Position numbers and translations under genes: made by a program. 64,000 bases of DNA, taken from Sisyra terminalis. Taxonomy: Eukaryota; Arthropoda; Insecta; Neuroptera; Sisyridae. The stretch is from positions 12,896,001 to 12,960,000 of the forward strand of contig OY292280.1 in assembly GCA_958496175.1 (NCBI GenBank), given 5' to 3'. Shown here piece by piece: positions 42,570 to 54,666 of the stretch; positions within the stretch are counted from its first letter, which is position 1, and each line of letters opens with the position of its first letter. The notes under the pieces were generated by a model. That model made no database searches and was not told the origin of the DNA. It worked only from the letters and a program-made list of their open reading frames with translations.

Positions 42570-45550
42570 TATAAAATATTATTATAAGTATATCGTTGTA
42601 GTGGTTGAATATATAAAACGATTAACGTTGCGACTATCGTATGTGATCGTGATTATCGGAAATAAGGTTTTGTTAAATAGTTAAAACTTCAAATTCGAGG
42701 TTGTCTCCAATTGGGTAATAGTTTTGGGAGAAATTTTCATTCAGAAATTGGAGCGTTGACTGGAAATTTTACTAATTTACAAAAAAATCTAGGCTCTAAG
42801 GTTTTAGATTTTTGGCCTAATTACAAGATAATTTATGCTTTTAAAATAAGGGATATTTTAAAATATTTTTATATTTATATCATACTTTAACTTATCGATA
42901 CTATGACATTTTTGATCGGTTAAATAATCGTGTTGAGCCTCATTGAATATTTTTTAAAAATTAATTGAAGTGTATAGTTAGTAGTTAGTGTCTACTCTCC
43001 TTATACCATAGTACTTGCAACCCCCTCCCCTTTAGAATAAATATTTTTTTGGGAAATTTAAGTTTAAAATTAGACGAAACATTAACTTACTTTCACAGTT
43101 ATAGTACGAAATTTAAAGACTACAGAAATTTATAATTTTCAAATTGAATTAATTTAAGGGTTGAAATCGTGATTTTTTTTTAATTGGTATGAAAAATTGC
43201 AAATGCTAGTGAGAAAGAGATACAAGTGAAGAAAAAGAGAGGTAAATGGTCAAAATTTGGATTTTTGGTGTTTGGTGTTTAATTATGATCGGTGAGCACC
43301 CCAATGCGAGGGTGCCTACGGGGGGGCTCTATGGTGACCGGCCCCCCGTCGTCCAACACTCGACGTATCCGTACGCCAAAAAAAAATACGACAACTTAAA
43401 TCCCACTAATTTGTCATAGTCTGATGACAAATTTCACTTTTATAACTTCATATTTTTCTCCCACTTTATGGGTCAATCACCCCTTTTTTCACAAACAAAA
43501 CAATTTCTCAGCCACCCAACAATACCATGGCCGATTCGTATGAACTACAACTTAAATTTTTTTCCCCAAACTTCCAGACTTAATGTACATTTCAGGGAAA
43601 CAATTCCAATTAGTGAATTTTCACTGAAGTTTTCAGTGTTTTTTTTTTACTGTTCATATAAAATTTCACAAACGAGAGATATTTCTTTTTAATTGTCACG
43701 TCCCCACCTCCATTTTCCACGTAGAAAATTCGGGGTGCGGAAAATCATCAAGTGGCTGCTTTATAATCTTAAGAATATAATCCAAAACGAAACTATTCCA
43801 TCCAATATTTACTCTCGAAATTATATGAAAATAACGATTTTCGAACACAACCCAGCCTCAAAGAAAACGCATCGAGATTATCTAATTTAAATAAGGGATG
43901 ATGGGGTGCAAACGAACAAATCGAGATGCGAAGCAGATCGAAAACATTAACTTAAAAAAAAAGAAAAAGAAAAAAGAAAACTAGATTTGTATCCACCCCA
44001 AAGAAAAAAATATATATACGCAAGGGATGAAACGCACCCCTTTGACTCGCAGCATCGTAAATGCAAGACATTTCATTAAAATTTTATTGTTTGGAATACC
44101 TGTCTGTAATACATCCCCTTTCATCGTCTTTTTAAATTTGTTTCAACGAAAACCACCCCACTATCCCCACTCTCGTCACCCCACCCCCACCCCAATCCAC
44201 AATTCACTTAATTTTTTTTAATTAAATATAACAATAAATAAACGGTCTTAACTCTTAAACCACTGAACCTGAAACGATTCCTTCTCGGTAATCTTAAAGA
44301 TAATAAACAAAAGACACCCCCAAGTCTTGAGCACCCCTTCAAAGACAGGAGCTATTAGAAATATAAATTCAACATCAATATTTGCATGTGAATTAGATAA
44401 AAATCTACGCACCTTATTATTATCATCAATATTATTATAGTAATTCAAACACAACCCCTAATATACTAATGCATAATAGTGCTTGGATTCGAAGGGGATG
44501 AAATTGACATATTTAGTCCACTTGAATTATATGCTTCATCACATATTTAAAAGCATACCATTAAAAATTTCAATTTTTTATTAAATCAAGTGATATCATA
44601 TAAAATTTTTGCCACCCCTTTACACCCTTTTAAGGGTGGAAATTTCAAAAATCCTTTCAATGCAAAATTTCACATCATATTAAGAATATACGTTTCAAAT
44701 TTGATGACTAAACTACCAGTGGTATAGGCTGTGCGTTGATTCATTAGTCAATTAGTCAGTCAGGACAAACGATTTTATTTATATATAGTATATATATGGA
44801 TAAATATAGCATTGATTAATTGTTGATTTCTGTTAGTATAGTAAAAAAATAAGGGTTTGCAAAGAAATATATGAAATATTTCCGATAAAAATAGTGTAAG
44901 TTTGTTTTATTTGTCAGGGGGATGAAATTAATGTGGCCCTAAAGTAATTGGTCTTGTGACAATATTTTGCCAATAAAACGATTCTATGATCGTGGTGGAC
45001 GTGTTTGAGGATATTGAGAACGTTGTTTGACGTTTCGGAATAATTTCGGGGATGTGCGAAGGCGTTAAGGGATGATTGCCTGTGTATAGCGATAGGGTTT
45101 GTTTATTATTTAATATCTTGGCACATCCAAATATTTGTCGAAGACAACAACGACCTGTGGCATCTGAGTCACGAGTCCGCCGAGAGCAGCAGCTCCATCG
45201 CATTATTGCGATGGGGAGGGGGTTGAACGTTGATCGGGCGCCACGCTACCCCAACGCCTACGCACCCCGAGGGGAAATGTGGCCAAAACCAATTAATGTG
45301 ATAAATTAGGGAATCTTGTGATCTACTTGTATCGTTGATTGTCTTTGCATAAATTTTGCATAAATTTGCAAACGAACGCGTCATCCCTTTAATTCAATCT
45401 TTCGTTACTTCAACCCCTATTTTTTTCCAGTGTTTCTTATTTCTTGACAAATTCTTGCCAATTTTCTTCACATTTTCTAATAAAGTCTGTCGTGCATTTT
45501 TATTTTCCAACAAAATTTTTGACGTTTTACTTCTTTTTTATGTCAAAAAT
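42570..45550. other. Unique sequence with small GC-rich patches
   Basis: About 3 kb without the window's repeat families. GC/CpG patches lie at 43300-43380 and 45050-45310. The latter has overlapping frames on both strands (45076-45309 plus, 44928-45203 minus) with no recognisable motif. This is the longest repeat-poor stretch and the best place to look for a host gene part or regulatory DNA. Confidence 0.3.
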
Positions 45551-45552
45551 AC

Positions 45553-45697
45553 ACTTCTATATGTTGAACGTTTTCGATAATTATTTTTCGAAAAAGTGAC
45601 GCATGCTGTATTGATAAACAGTTAAAATTCATATATGTAAGATATAAATTTGTATAAGTAGTCAACTGTGTATGATATGGTGAAATATTATACAGTA
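45553..45697 (+). repeat. Repeat family S, left part
   Basis: 'gtgacgcatgctgtattgat' and 'ttatacag' precede the foldback. The repeat resumes at about 46644 ('acagtatgtataaataatca'). Confidence 0.55.
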
Positions 45698-46641
45698 GAC
45701 TGATTCAAAAAAAATTATGATTTTTTTTTCTTAATTATATCGAAAATATTGTTGGGAATGACAAAAAAAAATCCTGTGAAAGTTTAAGTTCTAAATATTA
45801 AGAGATGCCGCATCGCAAATTTCGATTTTCCATTTAAATAACATGGGAAAAATATTCTCTTGCACTTTGAAATTTTATAGCTCACGTTGGTGACAATATT
45901 TCGGAATAACCAAGGTATATTTTTGTAGAAAATTGAACGATCTACAAAAAAGGTATGTTACAAGTTTTTGATATATTTATTCCTTCAAAAGTTATTCGAG
46001 GTCAAAGTTGAACTAAAGAGAAATTTAAATATTTTTTAAATTTTTTGACCCAACCATCAATTTTATGAGAAAATTTTATAGGACATATTATGTAGTGCAC
46101 TTTTTTTTCTATAACTTATCTCTATAAAAGTTTTTGATATTTTTCACAAGTCCTAAGTTGTTTGCATTAAACTTAAAATTCCTTGAATTATTATATTTTT
46201 AACATATTTCTTTTTATTTTAATTAAATAACTTAGGACCTGTGAAAAATATCAAAATTTTTTATAAAGATAAATTATAGGAAAAAAACTGCTCTACAAAA
46301 AATGTCCTATAAAATTTTCTCATAAAATTGATGGTTGCGTCAAAAAATTGAAAAAATATTTAAATTTATCTTTAGTTCAACTTTAACCTCGAATAACTTT
46401 TGAAGGAATAAATGTATCAAAAACTTGTAAGTGGACCTTTTTTGTAGATCGTTCAATTTTGTACAAGAATATACCTTGGTCATTCCGAAATATTGTCACC
46501 AATGTGAGCTATAAAATTCCAAACTGCAAGAGACCTCTTAATATTAAGAGCTTAAACTTTCACAGATTTTTTTTTGTCATTCTCAACAATATTTTCGATA
46601 TAATTAAGAAAAAAAAAATCATAATTTTTTTTGAGTCAGTC
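45698..46641. mobile_element. 944-bp foldback element (F4) inserted in repeat family S
   Basis: Ends GACTGATTCAAAAAAAATTA and the complement, next to TA on both sides (45696-45697, 46642-46643). Arms of more than 400 bp are diverged reverse complements. Shared words include 'gttattcgaggtcaaagttg' and 'gtgacaatatttcgg'. It is built like F1 and F3 but only distantly similar in sequence. Confidence 0.75.
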
Positions 46642-46719
46642 TACTTAACAGTATGTATAAATAATCAATTTGGCTCATTTCTTTTTAGAGACATCTATAT
46701 TTAATAACATGACATTTTC

Positions 46720-47174
46720 TTAAATTTCACCCCCTCTTTCGAAACTTGTATCGAAAAAAAATTTATAATTTTTCTAAGTAGCCAAAAAAAAAATAATTGA
46801 TAAATTTCGTGTTAATTTTATCCCATTTTCCGTTAATCGTTACAAGTGTTTGACCCACATATTGGTGACGTTGGAGGGATGAAAAAGGGGGTGCAAAATT
46901 TTATTTACTTGAAAATATGATATGGGTGACAGGAGATTAATTGTGCTTTTTGTGCGACTATATAACGGGGAGAAAATGAATTGGCGTTGAAGGGTTGGTA
47001 AATATTAGGCTTTTTGATTAGATCAACCCCTAAACACGCGATATTAAATCACAAATAGCACTCCACCGTATAAAACATGTCGCTACGTTTTTTTTTACTA
47101 TCGGAAAAGAAATGATTTCTTTGAATTTCATATAAAAAATATTTGGTCACTTTTTTTTCGAATCTATCATTATG
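46720..47174. other. Unique AT-rich sequence
   Basis: No feature recognised. Confidence 0.35.
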
Positions 47175-47176
47175 TA

Positions 47177-48081
47177 GGGGAGACTGGGTACAAAAGTAAC
47201 ACTTTGTATTTACCTTGATTTCTGGCTGGGTGTTATTATTGCCGTTAAATGAATATAACCACATATAAATTTAGTTTATGTTCTTCCCAATAGTAACTTA
47301 ATTTATTAAATTATGGTATTTTATATGAATAACATAGAGTTAAAAAAAATTGTCAGTTGTTACTTTGGACCACGTAGGCGGGTCGAAAGTAACAAGACAA
47401 AGGGGTTGCTAATGAAAACAATAGTACAACTTAAATCAACAAATTATTTATTTAATGACTTTATATTAATGATATAAACAAAATTCAGCATTTTAAATAC
47501 TTAAAAAATATATATTTTAAGGAAATGAATCAATCGAATGCAGCGACAATGCATAAGAACTACTGCATGAAGAACTACCGACACGGAAATGTATCGAAAA
47601 CCATTCTATTGAAGTAGATATCCTTAAAAATATGATATTAGTAATAAAATCATTACGAGGACAAAAGTAACATATTACTTTAGTCCCCTAGGGGGCTATG
47701 TTACTTTTGTACCCATTCTCATTTTTAATAAATCATGTTACATAACCTTAAAACGGAACGTGCTAGACAAAAATGAATTTAAACAATGTACAGTTTATCT
47801 AATCAAGAATTGATATGCAATCATTCGGATCGCTATAATCCTTTTAAGACTATGTAAAAAATAAATAAAAAAACGTCGAAAAACTTACTTTTGGCTCGTT
47901 AAAACACATTACGTCGTATTATATAACCTAAAAACGCACTGCGCACGCGTCGACTAAATGCGATTGAGGGGGGTGCTCTAGGGCATCACCTGATGGCAGC
48001 AAAGCGGAATTCGCCCATTGGATAAACCTAGAAAGCATTTGTTACTCTCGACCCGCTGTTACTTTTGTATCCAGTCTCCCC
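47177..48081 (+). mobile_element. 905-bp TA MITE (family GGGGAGACTGGG), complete copy
   Basis: 26-bp inverted ends (GGGGAGACTGGGTACAAAAG on the left), TA at 47175-47176 and 48082-48083. The interior repeats 'ggtacaaaagtaaca'-like words in both orientations. It is collinear with 36665-37808 reversed and carries the empty target site of the MITE nested there. No ORF, so non-autonomous. Confidence 0.87.
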
Positions 48082-48088
48082 TACTTAA

Positions 48089-48781
48089 GGGGGTATTCTA
48101 GTCTGGAGGCCCGAATTTCGAGCGTTTTTTGATAATTTATAAAAAAGAAGCATTTCATATTTTTACCATCCATTTTTTTATCATTTGTTTATTGATGCTT
48201 GAAGAATATACAACATAAATTCCAAAAAAAAAAATCATGGAGTTATGCATCCTAGAAGTAGAGGGGGAAAAAAAAAAGGCCGTGTCCTGGTTGTCATGAT
48301 TTCAACCCCTGTAGTCATCTGAAAAATAAAAGAAGAGCGAATTCTTAATCTATATGAATGTAGCTATCTTCCGAACCAGCGAATCGAAAAACAAAAAACT
48401 TTTTCTATAAAATGGCGGCTACTCAAAAACTAGGTCGATTTTTTTACTGACTTTTTGACTTTACCAAATTTTTTTAAAATATTAGGGATTAGAAATTTTT
48501 ATTTTTTGCTAGTTCCAAAGATTAACAGATATTTAAGGAATATTCATGCCAAATTTCAAGTGAATCGGCTGGTTAGAACTTGAAATATCTTAGAAGTTTC
48601 GAGAAAAATGCGTTTAAAGTTCCTGTCGTACGCTCAACCGGTCTGCTTGCCACGGCTATAACTACGAAAATATTTCTAATTTGAAAAAATCCTTTTAGGG
48701 AGACATTTTTGAATATCTAAACTATCGAATAATGAAAAAAAAATTATCGATTTTTTTGAATTTCTAGACTAGAATACCCCC
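48089..48781. mobile_element. 693-bp TIR element with TTAA duplication
   Basis: Ends GGGGGTATTCTAGTCT and the complement AGACTAGAATACCCCC, between TTAA at 48085-48088 and 48782-48785. TTAA targets are used by piggyBac and Kolobok; no transposase is present to decide. It starts one base after the TA duplication of the 905-bp MITE. Confidence 0.85.
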
Positions 48782-48785
48782 TTAA

Positions 48786-50220
48786 TTTTACATTTATACG
48801 TTATCATTCGCTTCGATTGTTTTTACTAGGTTTCCATAAACCGTTATACCGACGACTTTACCATTGATTTTTTTTTGGATAAGTTACTTTTAATATGAGG
48901 GATGACTAAGCTGAGGATTGTTTGGGGTACGATTTATATAAATCTTGTGATTATCTCAAAAATAGAACGACCACCTATCCAGCTGTTGTCGTTTTTATTA
49001 TGAATGGTTTGGTCGGTGGTCATTTTTTATAAGAAAAACTTATTCTATAAATTCAATTATGTAAATGAATCAAACGGCCACATTTTCCCATCTTCCCGAC
49101 TATCCCGGCAATCCCGAATGTCCTCTTCATTTTCTTTATGGCCTCAAGAAAACAAGTACAAAGCCATAAAAATAGAAACGTTGTCCATCAAACATACCCG
49201 GACCTAGGGCCCCGTAATATGGGACTCTATCCTACAGGAACTTATTGTTTTATAGAGGCCATAAAATATGAATTATCCATTTGATATCTTAAGTTTTTTT
49301 GAGACATTTCAGGGTGGGTATCACTGGAATATACTTCATTGTATTAAATTGCCAATTTTGATCATATTAAATAAAAAATGTCTTCGTGGTCAATGTGGCT
49401 AGTAAAATTAAATTATTTTCCCTCCCCCTCGCTAAATAGGGAATGCTTCGCCCTCCGCATAAACTATGTGGGTAACCAAGAGTCGACCAATGTTACAATG
49501 TTGTCATTTCAGTGGTAACATCTGTACTCAATTGCCACCCCCGACGAACCATCGCAATTGCACCCCGTTTAAAATCCAACGTCCAGCTTCCAATCCAATC
49601 TTTCATCCCTCTAAAATCAACTTTTCAAAACTTGCATATTTTCGACAAATATTTGACGAAAATTAAAAAATTCATCGAGATTTTCAACGCTAATTATGGG
49701 GGTGTGGGGTTGTTTGGGTAGGGGTAGTTTTAACAGTATACGCACTGCGTCACTGCCGTTATTGAGTTATTACTACCGTTATTGCCTCAAGGTCAGTGAT
49801 GTACCTTTTATTTGTACTAAACTTCCTACACATATGATACTAATAGCTTCCTGAAATATGTCCTAATATTTCACTGGCGTTTAAGGGATGATTAGGAACT
49901 AGGCAATTCATCCAATACACTAATTCATCAAATATAAGAAACTCCATATACGTAACGACTTGCTTAAGTTAATTTAATCCAAAAATAGCGAAAAATCATG
50001 AAAAAATTTATAAAAAATAGTTTACACCCTTATTTTACACAAATGTATTTGTGCAACCAAAAAGGATTGGTTAAATTTTAATTTTTGCTCAAAAATATAT
50101 GGAATTAGACAAATTTTGTTATGCAAAAATTTTTGGGGTCACTGATCACAAAATTATGATCGGTGAAGTTCTTAAATGTACCAGGTGACCTAGGAATCGT
50201 ATCTGTTGGAGTTTTCATCC
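48786..50220. other. Unique sequence
   Basis: Weak ORFs near 49004-49207 and 49466-49721 and a pyrimidine-rich patch. No recognisable gene or repeat. Confidence 0.3.
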
Positions 50221-50224
50221 AAAA

Positions 50225-50805
50225 TTGTGTAAGGTGAATCAAAAGCACATATTTGGGGGTTTGGGGACGGAATTTAGGGGGTCGAGGGTTAAGTTTGGGG
50301 TGATCTTGAATATAAGGTTCATTGAATTCATTGCCGTAAGTGGGAATAAGCGTAGACCTTACCTCCTGGAATTTTTGTCAAAAATTTCGGAAGATGGGAG
50401 TAAAACACATACTTGGGGGCTTGAAATTGGAATTTCGAGGATTGAGGGTTTTATTTGGGGTGATTATTGATATAATGTTCAATAAACTCACCAACGTAAC
50501 TGGGAATAGGCATAAACCTCACCTTCAAGAGTATTAATCAAAAATTTCAGAAGATGAATCCAAAACACATACTTGGGAGTTTGGAGTTAGAATTTGGGGG
50601 TTCGAGGGCTAAGTTTGGGATAATCATGAATATAAGGTCCATAAAGTTCATCGATTTAATTGGTAATAGGCATGGACTACACCTCCTGGAGTTTTTATCA
50701 AAAATTACAGAAGATGAATTCAAAACCATACTTGGGGGTTTGGAGTTGGAATTTGGGGGATCAAGGGTTAGATTTGGGGTGATTATGGATATAATTCTAT
50801 ATATA
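50225..50805 (+). repeat. Four-copy tandem repeat, 160-bp period
   Basis: The word 'acata(c/t)ttggggg' recurs at 50247, 50407, 50567 and about 50726. Each unit continues with a 'gttggaatttggggg'-type segment, 'gtttggggtgat', 'gggaataggcat' and a 'tcaaaaatttcagaagatga' end. The period is not a multiple of three, yet each unit is open in a shifting frame (LELEFGGSRVKFGVI-like). I regard this as a minisatellite rather than a gene. The last copy abuts foldback F5. Confidence 0.8.
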
Positions 50806-51609
50806 TGGATATATTCTTGCAAATAGACTGAAAAGTTTTGTTTTGACGTAAAATGACACCAGTTAAAATTTCAGCTCATAATATTAATATTAAGGTAGTC
50901 CACATCGCATTTTTTTTATTTCCCATAAGAATAACATGGGAAAAGTTATTTTTACTTCTTCTGATTTTTATACCGTTCAAAAGACTGTTTAAATAATAAA
51001 TCTCTTCTATGATCTTTATAGAGAATTAAACGCTCTACAAAAAAGGACTGATAACATTTTGTGATTAGTTCATGTGTTCAAAAGTTATTCAAGATCAAAG
51101 TTCAATTCTTTAAATATTTGATCGAATTTTGTATCGAATTTTGTATGTTATACCAAAACTGTTGGTTTCAGTGTTAAAATAGGGGTCAAATTTTTTATCA
51201 AACATGAATTTGATTTGTGAGAGATGTCAACAAATGATTTTTTTTATTAAATTTTTATGATTAATTTTTTTTTGATCAAATTTTTAAAGAATTGAACTTT
51301 GATCTTGAATAACTTTTGAACACATGGACTAATCAAAAAATGTTTTCAGCCCTTTTTTGTAGAGCGTTTAATTCTCTATAAAGATCATAGAAGAGATTTA
51401 TTATTTAAATAGTCGTTTGAACGGTATAAAAATCAGAAGAAGTAAAAATAACTTTTCCCATGTTATTCTTATGGGAAATAAAAAAAATACGATATGGACT
51501 ACCTTAATATTAGTATTAAGAGCTGAAATTTTAATTGGTGTCTTTTTACGTCAAAACAAAACTTTTCAGCCTATTTACAAGAAAAAATATTTTTTTGTTT
51601 GGATCATCC
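50805..51609. mobile_element. ~805-bp foldback element (F5)
   Basis: Arms match from 'cttgcaaatagactgaaaag' to 'cttttcagcctatttacaag' and share 'gttattcaagatcaaagttc' and 'tcttatgggaaataa' with F3 and F6. The right end reaches GGATCATCC next to TA. The left terminal A-run is missing, probably lost at the junction with the tandem repeat. Confidence 0.72.
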
Positions 51610-51763
51610 TAATCTACATATTAATATCTTTGACGACTCTGGTTACGAATGGATGGAAAGGGTGAAACTGTAAGGGTTGTATTTTAAAATATATTTAGAG
51701 TATCTTAAAAAGTAACTTAAGATAAGGGTTTAATTTGTTTTTTTGTTAAGAGTAAAGCAAGCC

Positions 51764-51928
51764 ATTCACGCTCCAACTTGCGGTCCAACTTTGGGTCCGA
51801 CTTTCGAAGTTGGATCTAAAGTCAATAGTGTTGTTGGAACTTGGATGTCTAGTTGAACTAGTCGGATCATTTAGGTGATCCAAATAGTAGTCTGACTAGC
51901 AGTACTGCAAGTTGGAGCATGAATTGAG
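51764..51928. mobile_element. ~165-bp MITE-like inverted repeat
   Basis: Ends ATTCACGCTCCAACTTGC and GCAAGTTGGAGCATGAAT, with 'gttgga' / 'tccaac' words throughout. No clear target duplication. Confidence 0.55.
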
Positions 51929-51937
51929 ATATTGTAT

Positions 51938-52063
51938 CTTTGATGGCTCTGGTTACGAAAGGATGGAAAGGATGAAATTTTAACTGGTGTCTTTTTACGT
52001 CAAAACAAAACTTTACAGCCTGTTTGCAAGAAAAATTATTTTTTCTTATTTTTGTTGAATCAC
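51938..52063. repeat. Second right end of foldback F5 with duplicated flank
   Basis: 'ctctggttacgaaaggatgg' repeats the flank at 51636, and the sequence then enters the terminal part of the F5 arm and ends TTGAATCACCC before TA. Two overlapping copies of one end suggest a partial tandem duplication or a chimeric insertion. Confidence 0.6.
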
Positions 52064-52069
52064 CCTAGT

Positions 52070-53570
52070 CAACTTTAAAAGGTTATTGATTAGATTTTTT
52101 TTGGGTGCGCCACCTTTGATTTCCGTATCACTTGATTAATTGATGGCAAACAGAAATCAATTGATTGCCGATATCAAAAGTCCACACAACATACAAAAGT
52201 CAGCATGTACGGACCGAAGAAAAATTTCTATCATTAAACGGAGAGGGGTGGGGGGGGGGAATAAATAAAAAAAATAAAAAAATTATACCAAACGACAATT
52301 GTACTATATAATAAATGGGGAATGAAAGGACATTTAAGTAAGATGTCATTTTGTCGCACAAACAATTAATATGGAACAGGAAAGCCGTTAAGCAGCTAAC
52401 AGCAGGATTTTGGCGGCAAGTGTTACCATGATATATGCGACACATTTTTGTATGACAGGCGATAATTTGTCCAATCCAAACTATGTATGTAGTAACTTAC
52501 CTGCTGCCTACACCAAAATAATCAACACATTTTTCATTTCTCAAAAAATTACTCATTTTTTTTTGGTTGTTTATAAACACCATACAGGTTGTTCCGAATA
52601 AAAACAAAACACGATCGTACCATCACTTCTACAACAAATCAGTACATATAAAACGTAATATCGCCCCCCTTTATTCATTCACTACAGTTTTGCATAGGAA
52701 ATTTCTTTTAAATTATTGCTTGTCCCACAATATGAGGACTATCTATAAATCATGTAGCAATTTAATTTCGTACTTTAATTCCCCCTCCTTAAAGAAAATA
52801 TCCCCCCTCTTCTAATTCTACTTAGATTGTGTTACATAACCTAAACTCAAATTCTAGTATCCACTTATAGTTTTGATTTAGATTTTTGAACAGTTGTACT
52901 GTTTTTTTCCAAAAATTCAACTCTTTTCGGGTTGCTTAAGAAGAATTAGGTAAAAGGAAAATGGAGAAGTGGAGAAGTGGAAACATCCTCCCCCTCACCC
53001 CTTTAAAACTATACCGCAAAAAAGAACGGCTCGACCAGTAAGTTGAGATCAATTCGTGATTACTTTGTGACTTTCCACATTGCAGATACGAAGCGATTCA
53101 TCACCACTTAGGATGATTCCTTGGCAATCGAAGTACGTATCTTACGCAAATCATCAAACATACAATTGATTTGAACTTTTGTCTATAGTTTAATTTCGTA
53201 AATTATATTACACAAATTGGCCACCAATTTGCCACAACGATTGCTTATTCGTTATACATTGTTGAATCACTTTTCGACGGAAAACATTTATGCGAAAACT
53301 TTTAACCTGTGCACCAAAAAATTAATACTCCATCACTCTCCATTACTTTGAACAATTGTTCAGTTTATTTGATGTTTAGCACTTTTCGGGTGGTTCAAGA
53401 AAAATTTGGTGAAAAAAAAGAGAAGTGAGAAGATTACACCCCCCCCCCACTTCCACCTCCTTCAAAATTAAATCGCAAAAAGAAAAACGCTCGATCTGTT
53501 AATTGAGATCGAGTCCGTGATTACTTTTTGGATCATCTCATAGCAATTAACGAGCGATCCATTACCACTT
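52070..53570. other. Mostly unique sequence with a decayed hammerhead fragment
   Basis: A degenerate family A motif lies at 53103-53150 (core TTAGGAT, helix II broken). Otherwise AT-rich with C-runs and no recognisable gene. Confidence 0.35.
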
Positions 53571-53575
53571 AAAGA

Positions 53576-53617
53576 CCACTGAGGAAGGTTGCTGGGCAAT
53601 CGAAATACGTGACCTCG
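53576..53617 (+). ncRNA. Hammerhead-like motif, family A, isolated
   Basis: CCA, CTGAGGA, extra A, helix II GGTTGC/GCAATC (one wobble pair), GAA, ATACGTGA (palindrome broken), CC. It is not paired with a second intact motif. Confidence 0.42.
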
Positions 53618-53848
53618 GTTCCAGTTTATATATTTGGGATTAAAAAGTTATTTTTTTTAGAATTATAAGTCGTTACCGTTGAACACCAATTTCAAGGCTA
53701 ATTGAGACTTGATTAAATGCCTGAGACTCCAAAATATTTTTTGAAATATTTAAAAAAAAATCAATGACTCCAGCTCCAGTTCAAAGACTCCAACTCCGGC
53801 TCTTCAGTTTTGGAGTTAGTATCATTAAGTCTTTCAAATTAATTTTTT

Positions 53849-53886
53849 GAGCTCATGTGTACTTTAGCACACCCACAATCTGGCAA
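53849..53886 (+). mobile_element. Solo terminal fragment of the 224-bp MITE
   Basis: 'gctcatgtgtactttagcac' followed by 'acccacaatctggca'. It abuts the outer left end of the palindrome described next. Confidence 0.7.
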
Positions 53887-54666
53887 TTTCAAGAATGAGA
53901 TTCGAATCACTCTTTTAGTGCTTTTAGAACTACCAAAATACTTTCGACCGAATAATTTTGGGGTCCATCACGAACTCTTCCTTACCCTTACCACTTTTAA
54001 ACTGGAAAACAAAACAAAAATATTGAGGATCTACAAGTAGGTCAACTGATACCTGTTGAGGAAAATAGGTAACTATCCACTTTCCATGAGTTTTCCTCAA
54101 AATAAAATTTTCAGAGGTTCCTGTTATTAAATTTTGGATACTCTATTTAGGTACCTAAAAAATGGTTCAAGTGTACTTTAGCACACCCACAATCTGGCAA
54201 TGTTGCATTTTCGACTTTGTTTTTAATTTAATTCACGATTAAATCGGTCCATAATGAAAATTTAGCCACAAAAGAGAGAATTATACCATATTAGATTTAA
54301 ATCAGTAAAAAAATCGCGAATTTAATTAAAAACAAAGTTGAAAATGCAACGTTGCCAAATTATGGGTGTGCTAAAGTACACTTGAGCCATTTTTTGGGTA
54401 CCTAAATAGAGTATCCAAAATTTAAAGACAGGAACCTCTGAAAATGTTATTTTGAGGAAAACTCATGAAAAGTGGATAGTTACCTATTTTCCTCAACAGG
54501 TATCAGTTGACCTACTTGTAGATCCTGAATATTTTTTTTTTGTTTTCCAGTTTAAAAGTGGTAAGGGTAAGGAAGAGTTGGTGATGGACCCCAAAATTAT
54601 TCGGTCGAAAGTATTTTGGTAGTTCTAAAAGCACTAAAAGAGTGATTCGAATCTCATTCTTGAAAC
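53886..54666. repeat. ~781-bp palindrome centred on a 224-bp MITE
   Basis: Arms of 278 bp (53886-54163 and 54389-54666) are nearly perfect reverse complements. They run from outer 'aagaatgagattcgaatcac' to inner 'ggtacctaaaaaat' next to the MITE. With the solo MITE end outside the left arm, the structure reads end-fragment, arm, MITE, inverted arm. This is the same design as at 3409-4222 but with unrelated arm sequence. Confidence 0.85.
54164..54388. mobile_element. 224-bp MITE at a palindrome centre
   Basis: Complete element GGTTCAAGTG ... CACTTGAGCC. The flanks (ctaaaaaat / attttttgg) are inverted, not direct, so no conventional duplication is present. Confidence 0.85.

Noticed and set aside
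50225..50805. Repeat-protein gene from the 160-bp tandem array
   Set aside because: Period is not a multiple of three and stops occur between units; better explained as a minisatellite.
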